Positions 52,491-61,043 of a DNA stretch of 64,000 bases are shown in pieces. Source of the stretch: Kribbella pittospori (lineage in GTDB: Bacteria > Actinomycetota > Actinomycetes > Propionibacteriales > Kribbellaceae); assembly GCF_004331465.1 (NCBI RefSeq), contig NZ_SJKB01000004.1, forward strand, positions 124,001 through 188,000. Reading direction: 5' to 3'. Positions within the stretch are counted from its first letter, which is position 1, and each line of letters starts with the position of its first letter. The position numbers and the translations under genes are program-made. Below the pieces are notes generated by a model. It was not told the origin of the DNA. It saw only the letters and a list, made by a program, of their open reading frames with translations, and ran no database searches.

Positions 52491-53621
52491 TCAGCGGAGA
52501 CCGGTGGGGCGCGTCATGGCCAGGTCGAGGAGGCGGTTGACCAGGGTCGGGTAGTCGATGCCGGATTCTTCCCACAGGCGCGGGAACATGCTCGTAGGCG
52601 TGAAGCCAGGCATCGTGTTGATCTCGTTGATCACCACTCGGCCGTCGGCGTCGAGGAAGAAGTCGACCCGGGCCAGGCCCTCGGCCTCGATCGCGTCGAA
52701 CGCGGTCAGAGCCTTCGCGCGGATGTCCGCGGCCACGTCGGCCGGGAGGTCAGCCGGCACCGAGAGTGCGAGGTAGTCCTCGCCCTCCGGCAGGTACTTC
52801 GTCTCGAAGTCGTAGAAGTCGTGCCCACCACCGGAGACTGCGACCTCGCCGCACACGCTGACCTCGGCCGGACCACCGTCCAAGCCGCCCAGGACGCCGA
52901 CCTCGATCTCGCGCGGGTCGTTGGCCGACGCCTCGACGATCACCTTCGGATCGTGGGCCCGGGCCTCGACGATCGCGTCGTCGAGCTCGTCGCGGCTGTT
53001 CACCTTGCTGATCCCCAGGCTCGACCCGCCGCGGGCCGGCTTCACGAACACCGGGTAGCCGAGCTCGTCCACCGCCTTGCGGCAGGCCTCCGCGTCGCGC
53101 ACCCAGTCGCGGTCGCGGATCACGACGTACGGGCCGACCTCGAGGCCGGCCGCCTGGAAGACGACCTTCATGTAGTGCTTGTCCATGCCGACCGCGCTGG
53201 ACAGTACGCCGGAGCCGACGTACCGGATGTCCGACATCTCGAGGAGGCCCTGGATCGTTCCGTCCTCTCCCCACGGGCCGTGCAGGAGTGGGAACACCAC
53301 GTCAACCTCGCCGAGCGTGCTCGGTACCGTGCCCGGTTCGCTCACCACGAGCTCGCGGTTCGCGCCGAACAGCACCGGCATCGCGGTGACGTCGACCTCC
53401 GGGAGCTTGCCGTCGGTGATCGACAGCCGCTCCGGATCACCGCTTTCCAGCACCCAGTGACCGCTGGTACTGATGCCGACCGGGACCACGTCGTAGACGT
53501 CGCGGTCGATCGCCTGCAGCACGTTGGCCGCGGTCACACAGGAGATGGCGTGCTCGCTCGACCGTCCGCCGAAGACCACGGCGACGCGGGGCTTGCGTTG
53601 TTCCCTCGAGTACTCACTCAC
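52491..53621 (-). CDS. ddl: D-alanine--D-alanine ligase
   Basis: A 376-residue ATP-grasp enzyme that makes the D-Ala-D-Ala end of peptidoglycan precursors. It starts RVAVVFGGRSSEHAISCVTA; the ATP-grasp domain has PVFVKPARGGSSLGISKV, and the metal-binding end reads ARVDFFLDADGRVVINEINTMPGFTPTSMFP. The beginning lacks any resistance-type substitution that I can recognise. It stands alone on the minus strand, away from the DUF3515 gene beside which it usually sits. Confidence 0.96.
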   Translation of the reverse strand: MSEYSREQRKPRVAVVFGGRSSEHAISCVTAANVLQAIDRDVYDVVPVGISTSGHWVLESGDPERLSITDGKLPEVDVTAMPVLFGANRELVVSEPGTVPSTLGEVDVVFPLLHGPWGEDGTIQGLLEMSDIRYVGSGVLSSAVGMDKHYMKVVFQAAGLEVGPYVVIRDRDWVRDAEACRKAVDELGYPVFVKPARGGSSLGISKVNSRDELDDAIVEARAHDPKVIVEASANDPREIEVGVLGGLDGGPAEVSVCGEVAVSGGGHDFYDFETKYLPEGEDYLALSVPADLPADVAADIRAKALTAFDAIEAEGLARVDFFLDADGRVVINEINTMPGFTPTSMFPRLWEESGIDYPTLVNRLLDLAMTRPTGLR

Positions 53622-53679
53622 CGGCTCGACTGTAGCGGCCCGGCGATCAGGTTCCGATCTGGGTTCGGTTAAGGGCTGT

Positions 53680-54897
53680 TCAGATTTCGGACGGTAGCGG
53701 CGTGTCCCAGCTGACCGGGAGCGCGGTCACGCCGTACACCAAGGTGTTGTCCTTGAACTCGATTTCCTCGAACGGTACGGCGAGTCGCAGCGTCGGGATC
53801 CGCCGGTACAGACGGCTGAACGCCTCCTGTAGTTCCACCCTGGCCAACTGTTGTCCGAGGCACTGGTGTGGACCGAAACCGAACGCCACGTGACCGGCCG
53901 CCTTGCGGGTCAGCTCGAGCCGATCGGGGTCCGGGAAGGCCCGCTCGTCCCGGTTGGCCGACGACAGCGCTGCGACCAGGAACCCGCCGGCCTCGATCGT
54001 CCGGGAGCCGGCCGGGAGGTCGTCCGTCACGTGCCGGAACACGCCGAATTGAACGACCGACAGGTACCGCAGCAGCTCCTCGACAGCGGCCGACGCCAGC
54101 GACGGATCGTCACGCAGAGCCTTGAGCTGCTGCGGGTTGCGCAACAACGCAAGGGTGCTGAGGGCAATCATGTTCGCGGTCGTCTCGTGACCGGCGATCA
54201 GCAAGGTGATGCCGATCGACACCAGTTCGGGCACCGTCAACGGCTGGCCCTGTTCTTCGGCGCGGGTGATCAGGCGGGACAGGAGATCGTCCTCACGCTT
54301 GGACTGCTTGGCGAGCACCAGACCGACGATGTACTGGTTCAGCTCGCCGCTGACACGCATCATCTCGTCCGGATCCCGGTCGATCGCCACCAGGACCGCG
54401 TTCCGCTGCTGGAACTCGTCGCGATCCGCGTACGGCACCCCGAGCAGCTCGCAGATCACCAGCGACGGGATCGGCAGCGCGAACGCCTGCACCAGATCGA
54501 TCGGCCCGCCGGCCGCGAGCATCGCGTCCAGGTGGTCCTCGATCATCTGCACGATCCGCGGCCGCAGCGCCTCCATCCGCTTCACCGCGAACTCGGTCGC
54601 CAGCAACCGGCGCAAGCGTCGGTGTGCCATCCCGTCGTTGTGCAGGACCGAACCCGAGTCGACCTCCCGGCCCAGATCGGCGTCCACCCGGACGTGGTCC
54701 GACGGTGCGGACCGCGAACTGAGCCGGTCGTCCCGCAGCACCGTGCGTACGTCGTCGTACCGGCTGAAGACCCAGGCGTCGACGCCGGCCGGGGTCGAGA
54801 CCTTCGACGGACCCTCGGTACGGCGGAGTGCGGCGTACTCGCTCGCGGGGTCGAACGGGCACCCGGACGGGCGGTTGACGGGGAACGTGTCGGTCAT
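53680..54897 (-). CDS. Cytochrome P450
   Basis: A 405-residue soluble bacterial P450. The oxygen-activating helix I has GHETTANM, the ExxR motif is in AAVEELLRYL, and the haem-thiolate loop is FGFGPHQCLGQQLARVEL. The start at 54897 is preceded by AAAGGG; a GTG six bases further up is possible. No ferredoxin gene is adjacent, so electron partners come from elsewhere. The divergent TetR gene shares a palindrome with it and probably represses it. Confidence 0.94.
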   Translation of the reverse strand: MTDTFPVNRPSGCPFDPASEYAALRRTEGPSKVSTPAGVDAWVFSRYDDVRTVLRDDRLSSRSAPSDHVRVDADLGREVDSGSVLHNDGMAHRRLRRLLATEFAVKRMEALRPRIVQMIEDHLDAMLAAGGPIDLVQAFALPIPSLVICELLGVPYADRDEFQQRNAVLVAIDRDPDEMMRVSGELNQYIVGLVLAKQSKREDDLLSRLITRAEEQGQPLTVPELVSIGITLLIAGHETTANMIALSTLALLRNPQQLKALRDDPSLASAAVEELLRYLSVVQFGVFRHVTDDLPAGSRTIEAGGFLVAALSSANRDERAFPDPDRLELTRKAAGHVAFGFGPHQCLGQQLARVELQEAFSRLYRRIPTLRLAVPFEEIEFKDNTLVYGVTALPVSWDTPLPSEI

Positions 54898-54919
54898 CGG
54901 CACCCTTTCGGCAGATTCT

Positions 54920-54932
54920 GGTAGTGACTACC
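54920..54932. promoter_or_regulatory. TetR-type operator
   Basis: GGTAGT and ACTACC form a perfect 6-bp dyad around G, between the P450 start (54897) and the TetR start (54935). The right arm runs into TACCGT (54929-54934), a TAnnnT -10-like box right against the TetR ATG, so binding should block the regulator's own promoter and probably that of the P450. Confidence 0.6.
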
Positions 54933-54934
54933 GT

Positions 54935-55711
54935 ATGACTGAGACTGCCGACCAGGAACGTTCACTGGCGAGTCGGCCAACCGATACTCTGCCCGCGGAG
55001 GTGGAGATGGGACTGCGCGAACTGAAGCGGGAACGGACCCGCCGGCTGATCGCGGACAAGGCGTTCGAACTGTTCACCGACCACGGCTTCGGCCGGACCA
55101 CGGTGGAACAGATCGCCGCCGCCGCGGAGGTTGGTCCGAGCACCCTGTACCGGTACTTCCCGACCAAGGAGACGCTCGTCCTCGAGTTCGTCGAGGACTG
55201 CCTGATGGACGCCGTCGGCTGGTTCCGCGGGCAGCCAGTGGTCATCGCCCTGCCCGACGGCCTGCGGTCGGTGATCGAGCGGGTGCTGGAGCGGCTGGAG
55301 AGCAACCCGGACCGGGTGCGCGCGGTGTTCGACCTGGCCGGTCAGACCGCGTCGGTGAGCGCCCACCTGAACGAGCTGATCTGGCGCTTCCGCAACGACC
55401 TCACCGACGAACTCGTCCGCCGCCTCTCCGGCGTGGCCCGGCAACAAGGTTCGGATCCGCAGCAGGTCGAGTTCACCGCGGCGCTGGCGGCCGGGATCGC
55501 AATGAACATCATCGAGACGGTGGTCCGCATCTGGGTCGAGAACCCGGACGACACCGAGGTCAAAGTGCTGGCCCGCCGCGCGATGAGCCTGCTCCGCAGC
55601 GGCGGCATCCCCCTCCCAGCGGCCGGTTCGCAACGCCCCAGCCATCTCCCGTCCTCCCCCGCCCGGAGCGAGACAGACGGCGGGCGGAACAATTCCCCGT
55701 ATGGCCTCTGA
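54935..55711 (+). CDS. TetR-family transcriptional regulator
   Basis: A 258-residue TetR repressor. The helix-turn-helix is at about residues 43-68 (GRTTVEQIAAAAEVGPSTLYRYFPTKETLVLEF) after a 25-residue leader. The C-terminal ligand domain ends in a proline/serine-rich tail (PSHLPSSPARSETDGG). The ATG at 54935 is the first plausible start and probably belongs to a near-leaderless transcript. It is divergent from the P450 and overlaps the next PLP enzyme gene by 11 bases. Confidence 0.92.
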   Translation: MTETADQERSLASRPTDTLPAEVEMGLRELKRERTRRLIADKAFELFTDHGFGRTTVEQIAAAAEVGPSTLYRYFPTKETLVLEFVEDCLMDAVGWFRGQPVVIALPDGLRSVIERVLERLESNPDRVRAVFDLAGQTASVSAHLNELIWRFRNDLTDELVRRLSGVARQQGSDPQQVEFTAALAAGIAMNIIETVVRIWVENPDDTEVKVLARRAMSLLRSGGIPLPAAGSQRPSHLPSSPARSETDGGRNNSPYGL

Positions 55712-56813
55712 TCTCGATCCCTCCACCGTCGTCGTCCACGCCGGCCGCCCAGAGCGTGTGCCGAACGCGCCGGTCGGCGACTCGCCGGTCTTCAGTTCGA
55801 CGTACGTCGCGGGCGGCGACCGCGGCTACGGACGGTTCGGCAACGACGCGTGGACCGCACTCGAGGAGACCCTCGGCGCCCTCGAAGGCGGTCGCGGACT
55901 GACCTTCGCCTCCGGAATGGCAGCGGTCGCGGCGGTCTGCGATCTCGTCCCGGTCGGCGGCCGGATCGTTGCACCACAGCACGCGTACTCCGGTGTCCTC
56001 GCGCTCCTCGACCAGCATGCGGAATCCGGCCGCCTGCGCGTCGACAAGGTCAACATCGCGGACACCGACGCCGTGATCCAAGCGGTCGCAGGCGCCGACA
56101 TGCTGTGGATCGAGTCACCGACCAACCCGGCGATGGAGGTCGCGGACATCCCCGCGCTCTCAGCCGCCGGTCACGCAACCGGCGCGACCGTTGTCGTCGA
56201 CAACACGTTCGCGACTCCGCTGCTGCAGCAGCCGCTCAAACTCGGCGCGGACGTCGTGATGCACTCGGCAACCAAGTTCATCGCCGGCCACTCCGACGTC
56301 ATCCTCGGCGCCGTCATCACCGCCGACGAGGACCTCTGGGCCGCGATCGAGCTCCGCCGCCGTGGCAGCGGCGCGATCCCCGGCCCGATGGAGGCCTGGC
56401 TGGGCCTGCGCGGCCTGCGGACCCTCGCGCTGCGGCTCGAGCGTGCCCAGTCCAACGCCGCCTTCCTGGCCGAGCGTCTCCTTCAGCACCCGCGCGTGAG
56501 CCGCGTCCGGTACCCGGGCCTACCGGATGACCCCGGCCACGCCCGCGCCGCCGCGCAGATGTCCGGCTTCGGCGCGATCCTGTCCATCGAGCTCGGCGGC
56601 GACGGCGAGTACGCCCAGCGGGTCTGCGAGAGCACCGAACTGTGGGTTCACGCGACCAGCCTCGGTGGCGTGGAGTCGATGCTCGAACGCCGTCGCCGCT
56701 GGGCGATGGAGGTCGAGACGATCCCGGTGGACCTGATCCGGCTGGCCGTCGGGATCGAGCACCCCGACGACCTCTGGGCCGATCTGGAGCACGCGCTCAA
56801 GACCGCGACTTGA
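55701..56813 (+). CDS. Cys/Met-metabolism PLP-dependent enzyme
   Basis: A 370-residue member of the cystathionine gamma-synthase/lyase family (fold type I). The PLP lysine is in VMHSATKFIAGHSDVILG; LTFASGMAAVAAV and VVVDNTFATPLLQQPL are the phosphate-binding and aspartate motifs. These enzymes make or split thioether bonds of cystathionine, homocysteine or methionine. The exact reaction cannot be read from the motifs. Its end overlaps the convergent MFS gene by 17 bases. Confidence 0.9.
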   Translation: MASDLDPSTVVVHAGRPERVPNAPVGDSPVFSSTYVAGGDRGYGRFGNDAWTALEETLGALEGGRGLTFASGMAAVAAVCDLVPVGGRIVAPQHAYSGVLALLDQHAESGRLRVDKVNIADTDAVIQAVAGADMLWIESPTNPAMEVADIPALSAAGHATGATVVVDNTFATPLLQQPLKLGADVVMHSATKFIAGHSDVILGAVITADEDLWAAIELRRRGSGAIPGPMEAWLGLRGLRTLALRLERAQSNAAFLAERLLQHPRVSRVRYPGLPDDPGHARAAAQMSGFGAILSIELGGDGEYAQRVCESTELWVHATSLGGVESMLERRRRWAMEVETIPVDLIRLAVGIEHPDDLWADLEHALKTAT

Positions 56814-57966
56814 GCACCGGCCCACCGAGGAACGTCAGCACGCAGAGCACCAGCGGCAGGATGAACGCGATGTTCAACGGCATCCAGTGCGCGAGTCCAC
56901 CGATCAGCGCCGGGCCGGCGAGCAGACCGACGTACCCGAGACCGACGACGCGGGCCATCAGGGCACCGGCGGCGCGGGGGTCGAGGTTGCCGGCGGCGGT
57001 GAAGAGTTGCGGTACGCCGCCGGCCAGGCCGAGGCCGAACAACGCCCAGCCGAAGAGGGCGACGGGCACCCACGGTACGACGATCACGATGGTCAGACCG
57101 ACCGCGGCCATGGCGGCGCCCCACCGGACGATCGCCGCCGGTCCGACAACAGCGGCGACCCGGTCGGTGAGGAACCGGCCGACGGTCATCGCCACCGCGA
57201 AGGCGCCGTACGCGTAGGCCGCCGTACTGACCGACGTACCGAGGATGTCGCGGAAGTGCAGCGCGGCCCAGTCGTTGGCCACGCCCTCGGCGAGCATCAG
57301 GCCGAACGCGAGCCCGCCGAGCGCCCAGACCAGCTTGCCGGGCGGCTTCGCCCGCACCTCCGTCGGCTCATCGGCCTCGTCGGCGCTTGCCTCGATCAAG
57401 AACCGGCTGGCGGCAAGTGCGATCACGATGCAGACCGCGCCCGCCACGCCAAGGGTGACCTCGGTCGGTACGCCGGCTCGTAGCGTCGCGGCACCGATCA
57501 GCGCGGCGATCGCGCCGCCGATCGACCACATCGCGTGGAAGGCGGCCATGATCGGGCGCGGGTAGCCGCGCTCCACCACCACCGCCTGAGCGTTCATGCC
57601 GACGTCGATCGAGCCGTTGCCGAAACCGATGAGAATCAGCGTCAGGCCGAGCGTCCACCAGTTCGTCGCCAGGCCGGGACCGGCGAGGGCAATGCCGAGC
57701 AGTACGCCGGCCGCGGGCACGAGCCGTCGCTGGCCGAGGCGGTCCACCAGCGGACCGGCCACCTGCATGCCGGTGAACGCGGCGCCGCCGAGGACCAGCA
57801 GCAGAAGCCCGAGCGTGCTGTGCGAGATACCGGTGGCGTGCTCGATGCTGGGGATGTGCACGACCCACATCCCGACGGCGAACCCGTTCAGGCCGAAGTA
57901 CAGCCAGGTGGCGACGCGGGCGGCTCTTGGCGGTGCGGTCTGCGAACGCAGATCGGTGGCGGTCAA
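56797..57966 (-). CDS. MFS transporter (YbjJ-like)
   Basis: A 389-residue major facilitator with about 12 helices. It starts at TTG 57966: GGAGGA is six bases before it, and the TTG overlaps the DeoR stop (TTGA). ATWLYFGLNGFAVGMWVVHIPSIEHATGI at the N-terminus and VANDWAALHFRDILGTS in the second half are like the E. coli YbjJ group. It is related to the divergent transporter at 58792-59952 (shared WSA-YLRDIL-type segment). The substrate is unknown. Confidence 0.87.
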   Translation of the reverse strand: MTATDLRSQTAPPRAARVATWLYFGLNGFAVGMWVVHIPSIEHATGISHSTLGLLLLVLGGAAFTGMQVAGPLVDRLGQRRLVPAAGVLLGIALAGPGLATNWWTLGLTLILIGFGNGSIDVGMNAQAVVVERGYPRPIMAAFHAMWSIGGAIAALIGAATLRAGVPTEVTLGVAGAVCIVIALAASRFLIEASADEADEPTEVRAKPPGKLVWALGGLAFGLMLAEGVANDWAALHFRDILGTSVSTAAYAYGAFAVAMTVGRFLTDRVAAVVGPAAIVRWGAAMAAVGLTIVIVVPWVPVALFGWALFGLGLAGGVPQLFTAAGNLDPRAAGALMARVVGLGYVGLLAGPALIGGLAHWMPLNIAFILPLVLCVLTFLGGPVLKSRS

Positions 57967-58739
57967 GAAGCGTCCTCCAAGGCGGCAACCTCGACCAGCA
58001 CGCCGCGTTGGGCCAGCAGCGTGCGCTGGTCCTCGGGCGCGGTCGGGTCGGTGATGATCAGGTCTGGGTAGTCGGCCGGACAGACGTAGGCCAGTGCGGC
58101 GCGATCCCACTTCGCGCCGTCGGCCAGCACCATCGAGCGAGCGGCGACGGCCATAGCCTCCTGCTTGACCTCGGCGTCGCCCAGGTCGAACGCAGTCAGT
58201 CCGGCGTCGAGGCTGAAGGCACACGGGCTCAGCACGGCCAGGTCGAACCGGAGTGCGCGCAGCGATGCGACCGTCAGCGGACCGACCAGGGCGAGCTCGC
58301 CGCGACGTGCCTCTCCCCCGGGCATCAGCAGCCGGATCCGCGGCGCGTCCGCCAACTCGTGCGCGACGTGCAGCGAGAGCGGCATGACCGTCACCGCGCG
58401 GTCGTGCAGAAGCTTGGCCACCTCGAGCGCCGTAGTACCGCTGTCGAGGACGATCGTCTCGCCGTCGTGGATGTGCTCGACCGCGGCGCGCGCGATCGCA
58501 CGCTTCGCGGCGACGGCCGCCTGCGCCCGCAGCGAGTACGGCGGCTCGACACCCGAGGCCATGGCCGGGACGGCACCACCGTGGACCCGCTTGAGGACGC
58601 CCTGGGCGGCCAGGAAGTCGAGGTCGCGGCGGATCGTCATGTCCGAGGACTCGGTCGCCTCGACCAGTTCCTGGACCGAGACTCGGTCAACGCCCCGAAG
58701 TCGTTCTACGATCACTTGATGCCGTTCTGCACTCCTCAC
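57963..58739 (-). CDS. DeoR-family transcriptional regulator
   Basis: A 258-residue DeoR repressor: N-terminal winged helix RHQVIVERLRGVDRVSVQELVEATESSDMTIRRDLDFLAAQGVLKRVHGGAV, then a sugar-phosphate-binding domain (GETIVLDSGTTALEVAKLL; ADGAKWDRAALAYV). I take the GTG at 58739, where family sequence begins; a longer frame to 58808 would include the operator region. The dyads at 58762-58786 lie in the divergent promoter. It is coupled to the downstream MFS gene. Confidence 0.9.
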   Translation of the reverse strand: MRSAERHQVIVERLRGVDRVSVQELVEATESSDMTIRRDLDFLAAQGVLKRVHGGAVPAMASGVEPPYSLRAQAAVAAKRAIARAAVEHIHDGETIVLDSGTTALEVAKLLHDRAVTVMPLSLHVAHELADAPRIRLLMPGGEARRGELALVGPLTVASLRALRFDLAVLSPCAFSLDAGLTAFDLGDAEVKQEAMAVAARSMVLADGAKWDRAALAYVCPADYPDLIITDPTAPEDQRTLLAQRGVLVEVAALEDAS

Positions 58740-58761
58740 GCGCAGAAATCTACCATCTGCC

Positions 58762-58786
58762 TGATCGATCAAACAGATTGTCTGTT
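58762..58786. promoter_or_regulatory. Two dyads in the DeoR/MFS divergent promoter
   Basis: TGATCGATCA (58762-58771) is a perfect 10-bp palindrome, followed at once by AACAGA-TTG-TCTGTT (58772-58786), a perfect 6-bp dyad around 3 bases. They lie between the DeoR GTG (58739) and the MFS GTG (58792) and are the likely DeoR binding sites. Confidence 0.6.
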
Positions 58787-58791
58787 CGCTT

Positions 58792-59952
58792 GTGACTGAT
58801 GACACCACGCTGGTCAGGCGGTCGCGGTACGCCGTGGCCGCGGTCTTCTGCGTTCACGGCTCGGTGACGGGCTCGTTCGCGACCCGCGTGCCATGGATCC
58901 AGGAGCACGCCGGCTTGTCTGCCGGGCAGCTCGGGATCGCACTCGCGTTCCCCGCGCTGGGCGCGGCGCTGATGATGCCGCTGGCCGCCCGGGTCACCCA
59001 CCGCTTCGGGACGCGGAACGCCTTGCGCGGTCTGCTGGCGTTGTGGACGCTCTCGCTGATCCTCCCGTCGTTCGCACCGAACCTGCTGATGCTGGCCGCC
59101 GCCCTCTTCGTGTACGGCGGGACGTCGGGGATGGCCGACGTCGCAATGAACGCGCTCGGGGTCGAGGTCGAGCATCGGCTGGGCAAGTCGATCCTGTCCG
59201 GTCTGCACGGGATGTGGAGTCTCGGTGCGCTGTTCGGCGCCGCGGTCGGCACTCTGGCGGCGCACGCTGAGCTCAGCGCGCAGGTCCATCACGTGGCGGC
59301 GGCCATCGTCCTGACAGTGATCGGGGCTGTGGTGTGTCACTTCGTGCTGAACATTCATCCGGACGACGACGAGGAGCCGCCGGCGCGGTTCGCGCTGCCG
59401 CCGCGGTCGGCCTTGCTGATCGGTGCGGTCGGGTTCTGCGCAGTGTTCGCCGAGGGCGCGAGCCTGGACTGGTCGGCGGTCTACCTGCGCGACATCCTCG
59501 ACAGCACGGCCGGGGTCGCGGCGGCCGCGACGACGGGCTTCGCGTTGACGATGGCGATCGCGCGGATCACGGGGGACGCGGTGGTCGACCGGTTCGGCGC
59601 CGTACGGACGGTTCGCTGGAGTGGCGTGATCGCGACGGCGGGCGGCGTACTGGTCGTGGTCGCGCCTCACGCGGCGGTCGCCATGCTGGGGTTCGGGCTG
59701 CTCGGGATCGGGATCGCGGTCGTCGTACCGCTCGCGTTCGCCGCGGCCGGCCGGACCGGCACGAACGCGAGTCAGGCCATCGCCGGCGTCGCGACGATCA
59801 CGTACGCGTCCGGGCTGGTCGCGCCGTCGATCATCGGCGGGATCGCGCAGGCCAGCAACCTGACCGTCTCCTTCATGGTCGTCACCCTCCTGACCGTGGC
59901 CCTGGCCGTCTTCGCCCCAGTCCTCCGCACCAAGCCCCGCGTCCGCGCGTAG
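58792..59952 (+). CDS. MFS transporter (YbjJ-like)
   Basis: A 386-residue major facilitator, GTG start, with about 12 helices. Segments such as GSFATRVPWIQEHAGLSAGQLGIALAFPALGAALMMPL, GMADVAMNALGVEVEH and FAEGASLDWSAVYLRDILDST place it with YbjJ-like sugar or metabolite transporters and make it a paralogue of the MFS protein at 56797-57966. It is divergent from the DeoR gene, so one regulator probably controls both. Confidence 0.88.
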   Translation: MTDDTTLVRRSRYAVAAVFCVHGSVTGSFATRVPWIQEHAGLSAGQLGIALAFPALGAALMMPLAARVTHRFGTRNALRGLLALWTLSLILPSFAPNLLMLAAALFVYGGTSGMADVAMNALGVEVEHRLGKSILSGLHGMWSLGALFGAAVGTLAAHAELSAQVHHVAAAIVLTVIGAVVCHFVLNIHPDDDEEPPARFALPPRSALLIGAVGFCAVFAEGASLDWSAVYLRDILDSTAGVAAAATTGFALTMAIARITGDAVVDRFGAVRTVRWSGVIATAGGVLVVVAPHAAVAMLGFGLLGIGIAVVVPLAFAAAGRTGTNASQAIAGVATITYASGLVAPSIIGGIAQASNLTVSFMVVTLLTVALAVFAPVLRTKPRVRA

Positions 59953-59994
59953 CCCCGCGCCTGCCTCGCGACGCGCCTAGCCTCGTGTCGTCGC

Positions 59995-60246
59995 TTAGTC
60001 GAGCAGCCGGTCGAGCACCTCCCCGGCTTCCTCGTAGCCGGCGTCGCTGATCCGCTGCAGCTCCAGCAGATCCTTCGCGGCAGCGGCACGCCGCGTGAGG
60101 TGCTCCCCCGCCCGCTCGTTCCCCTCGTCCAGCAACTCGTTCAGAGCGTCCAGATCAGACCGCTGATCCGCCAGATCGGCGAGCCGGTCCATCGCCTTCT
60201 CGTTCCCCTCGTCGGCCAGCGCGCGCAGGGTGTCCCAGTCAGTCAT
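59995..60246 (-). CDS. Small acidic protein with three 28-residue helical repeats
   Basis: An 83-residue protein, unknown family. DEGNE at residues 12-16, DEGNE at 40-44 and DAGYE at 68-72 recur with an exact 28-residue period, each followed by an Ala at +2 and a Leu-rich helix, so the whole protein is three copies of one helix-turn-helix unit, similar in style to Sel1/TPR repeats. It is divergent from a MerR gene with a shared 9-bp-arm operator 15 bases upstream of its ATG, so it may be the MerR target. No function can be given. Confidence 0.72.
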   Translation of the reverse strand: MTDWDTLRALADEGNEKAMDRLADLADQRSDLDALNELLDEGNERAGEHLTRRAAAAKDLLELQRISDAGYEEAGEVLDRLLD

Positions 60247-60260
60247 GGTTCGATCATGCG

Positions 60261-60281
60261 ACCTTGCCCCTAGGGCAAGGT
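60261..60281. promoter_or_regulatory. MerR-type operator
   Basis: ACCTTGCCC (60261-60269) and GGGCAAGGT (60273-60281) are perfect 9-bp arms around CTA. CCTTG...CAAGG palindromes of this kind sit between -35 and -10 of MerR-controlled promoters. The site lies 13 bases before the MerR GTG and 14 bases from the divergent small-protein ATG, so it can serve both. Confidence 0.8.
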
Positions 60282-60294
60282 CAACAATGGCCCT

Positions 60295-61014
60295 GTGCTC
60301 ACGATCGGACAGCTGGCCAAGTACGTCGGGGTGTCGACCAAGACCATCCGCGTCTACCACGCCAAGGGCCTGCTGCCCGAGCCCGAACGCGACGCATCCG
60401 GCTACCGGCGGTACGGCGCGGAGGCGGTGGTCGACCTGATCCGGATCCGGACCCTCGCCGAGGCCGGCGTTCCGCTCGCAAGGATCCGCAACCTCGGTGC
60501 AGGGCAGGAATTCGCCGCGGCCCTGCAGCAGATCGACGACGATCTGACCGACCGGATCCGTGGCCTGGAAGCGACCCAGGCCCGACTGCGCGAGCTGGCC
60601 TCGGGCGACGTACAGCTGCTCCCGGCCGAGGTCGACGTACACCTGCGGGGTCTGGCCGAGCTGGGCTTCAGCGAGCAGTGGGTGGCGATGGAGCGCGATC
60701 TGTGGATCATCGTGTTCGCTACCTATCCGGAGACCGGGGACGAGCTCTTCAGAGACCAGGCCGGTGCTCTGGCCGAGCCGGCGCTGCGGGAGCTCTACCT
60801 CGAATACGACCGCGCCCGCGACCTGCATCCCGACGACCCGACACTGGTCGAGCTCGCCGACCGGATCGTCGCAGCCAGCATCGAGCGCTACGGCACCGAT
60901 CTCCCCGGCCAGGCGATCGACCCCAACCTGCCCCAACTCCTCCAGAACACGGTCAACGCCTCATCCCCCGCCTGGCAACGCCTCGACCAGCTGATCCGCC
61001 GCCGCCTCGGCTGA
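60295..61014 (+). CDS. MerR-family transcriptional regulator
   Basis: A 239-residue MerR regulator. The N-terminal winged helix LTIGQLAKYVGVSTKTIRVYHAKGLLPEPERDASGYRRYGAEAVVDLIRIRTLAEAGVPLARI is complete. The remaining ~165 residues are a helical effector domain without the cysteines of metal sensors, so an organic ligand is more likely. GTG start. It faces the 28-residue-repeat protein across a shared palindrome. Confidence 0.92.
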   Translation: MLTIGQLAKYVGVSTKTIRVYHAKGLLPEPERDASGYRRYGAEAVVDLIRIRTLAEAGVPLARIRNLGAGQEFAAALQQIDDDLTDRIRGLEATQARLRELASGDVQLLPAEVDVHLRGLAELGFSEQWVAMERDLWIIVFATYPETGDELFRDQAGALAEPALRELYLEYDRARDLHPDDPTLVELADRIVAASIERYGTDLPGQAIDPNLPQLLQNTVNASSPAWQRLDQLIRRRLG

Positions 61015-61043
61015 GGCGTGCCAGGCCAACTGTTCGCGCGCGA

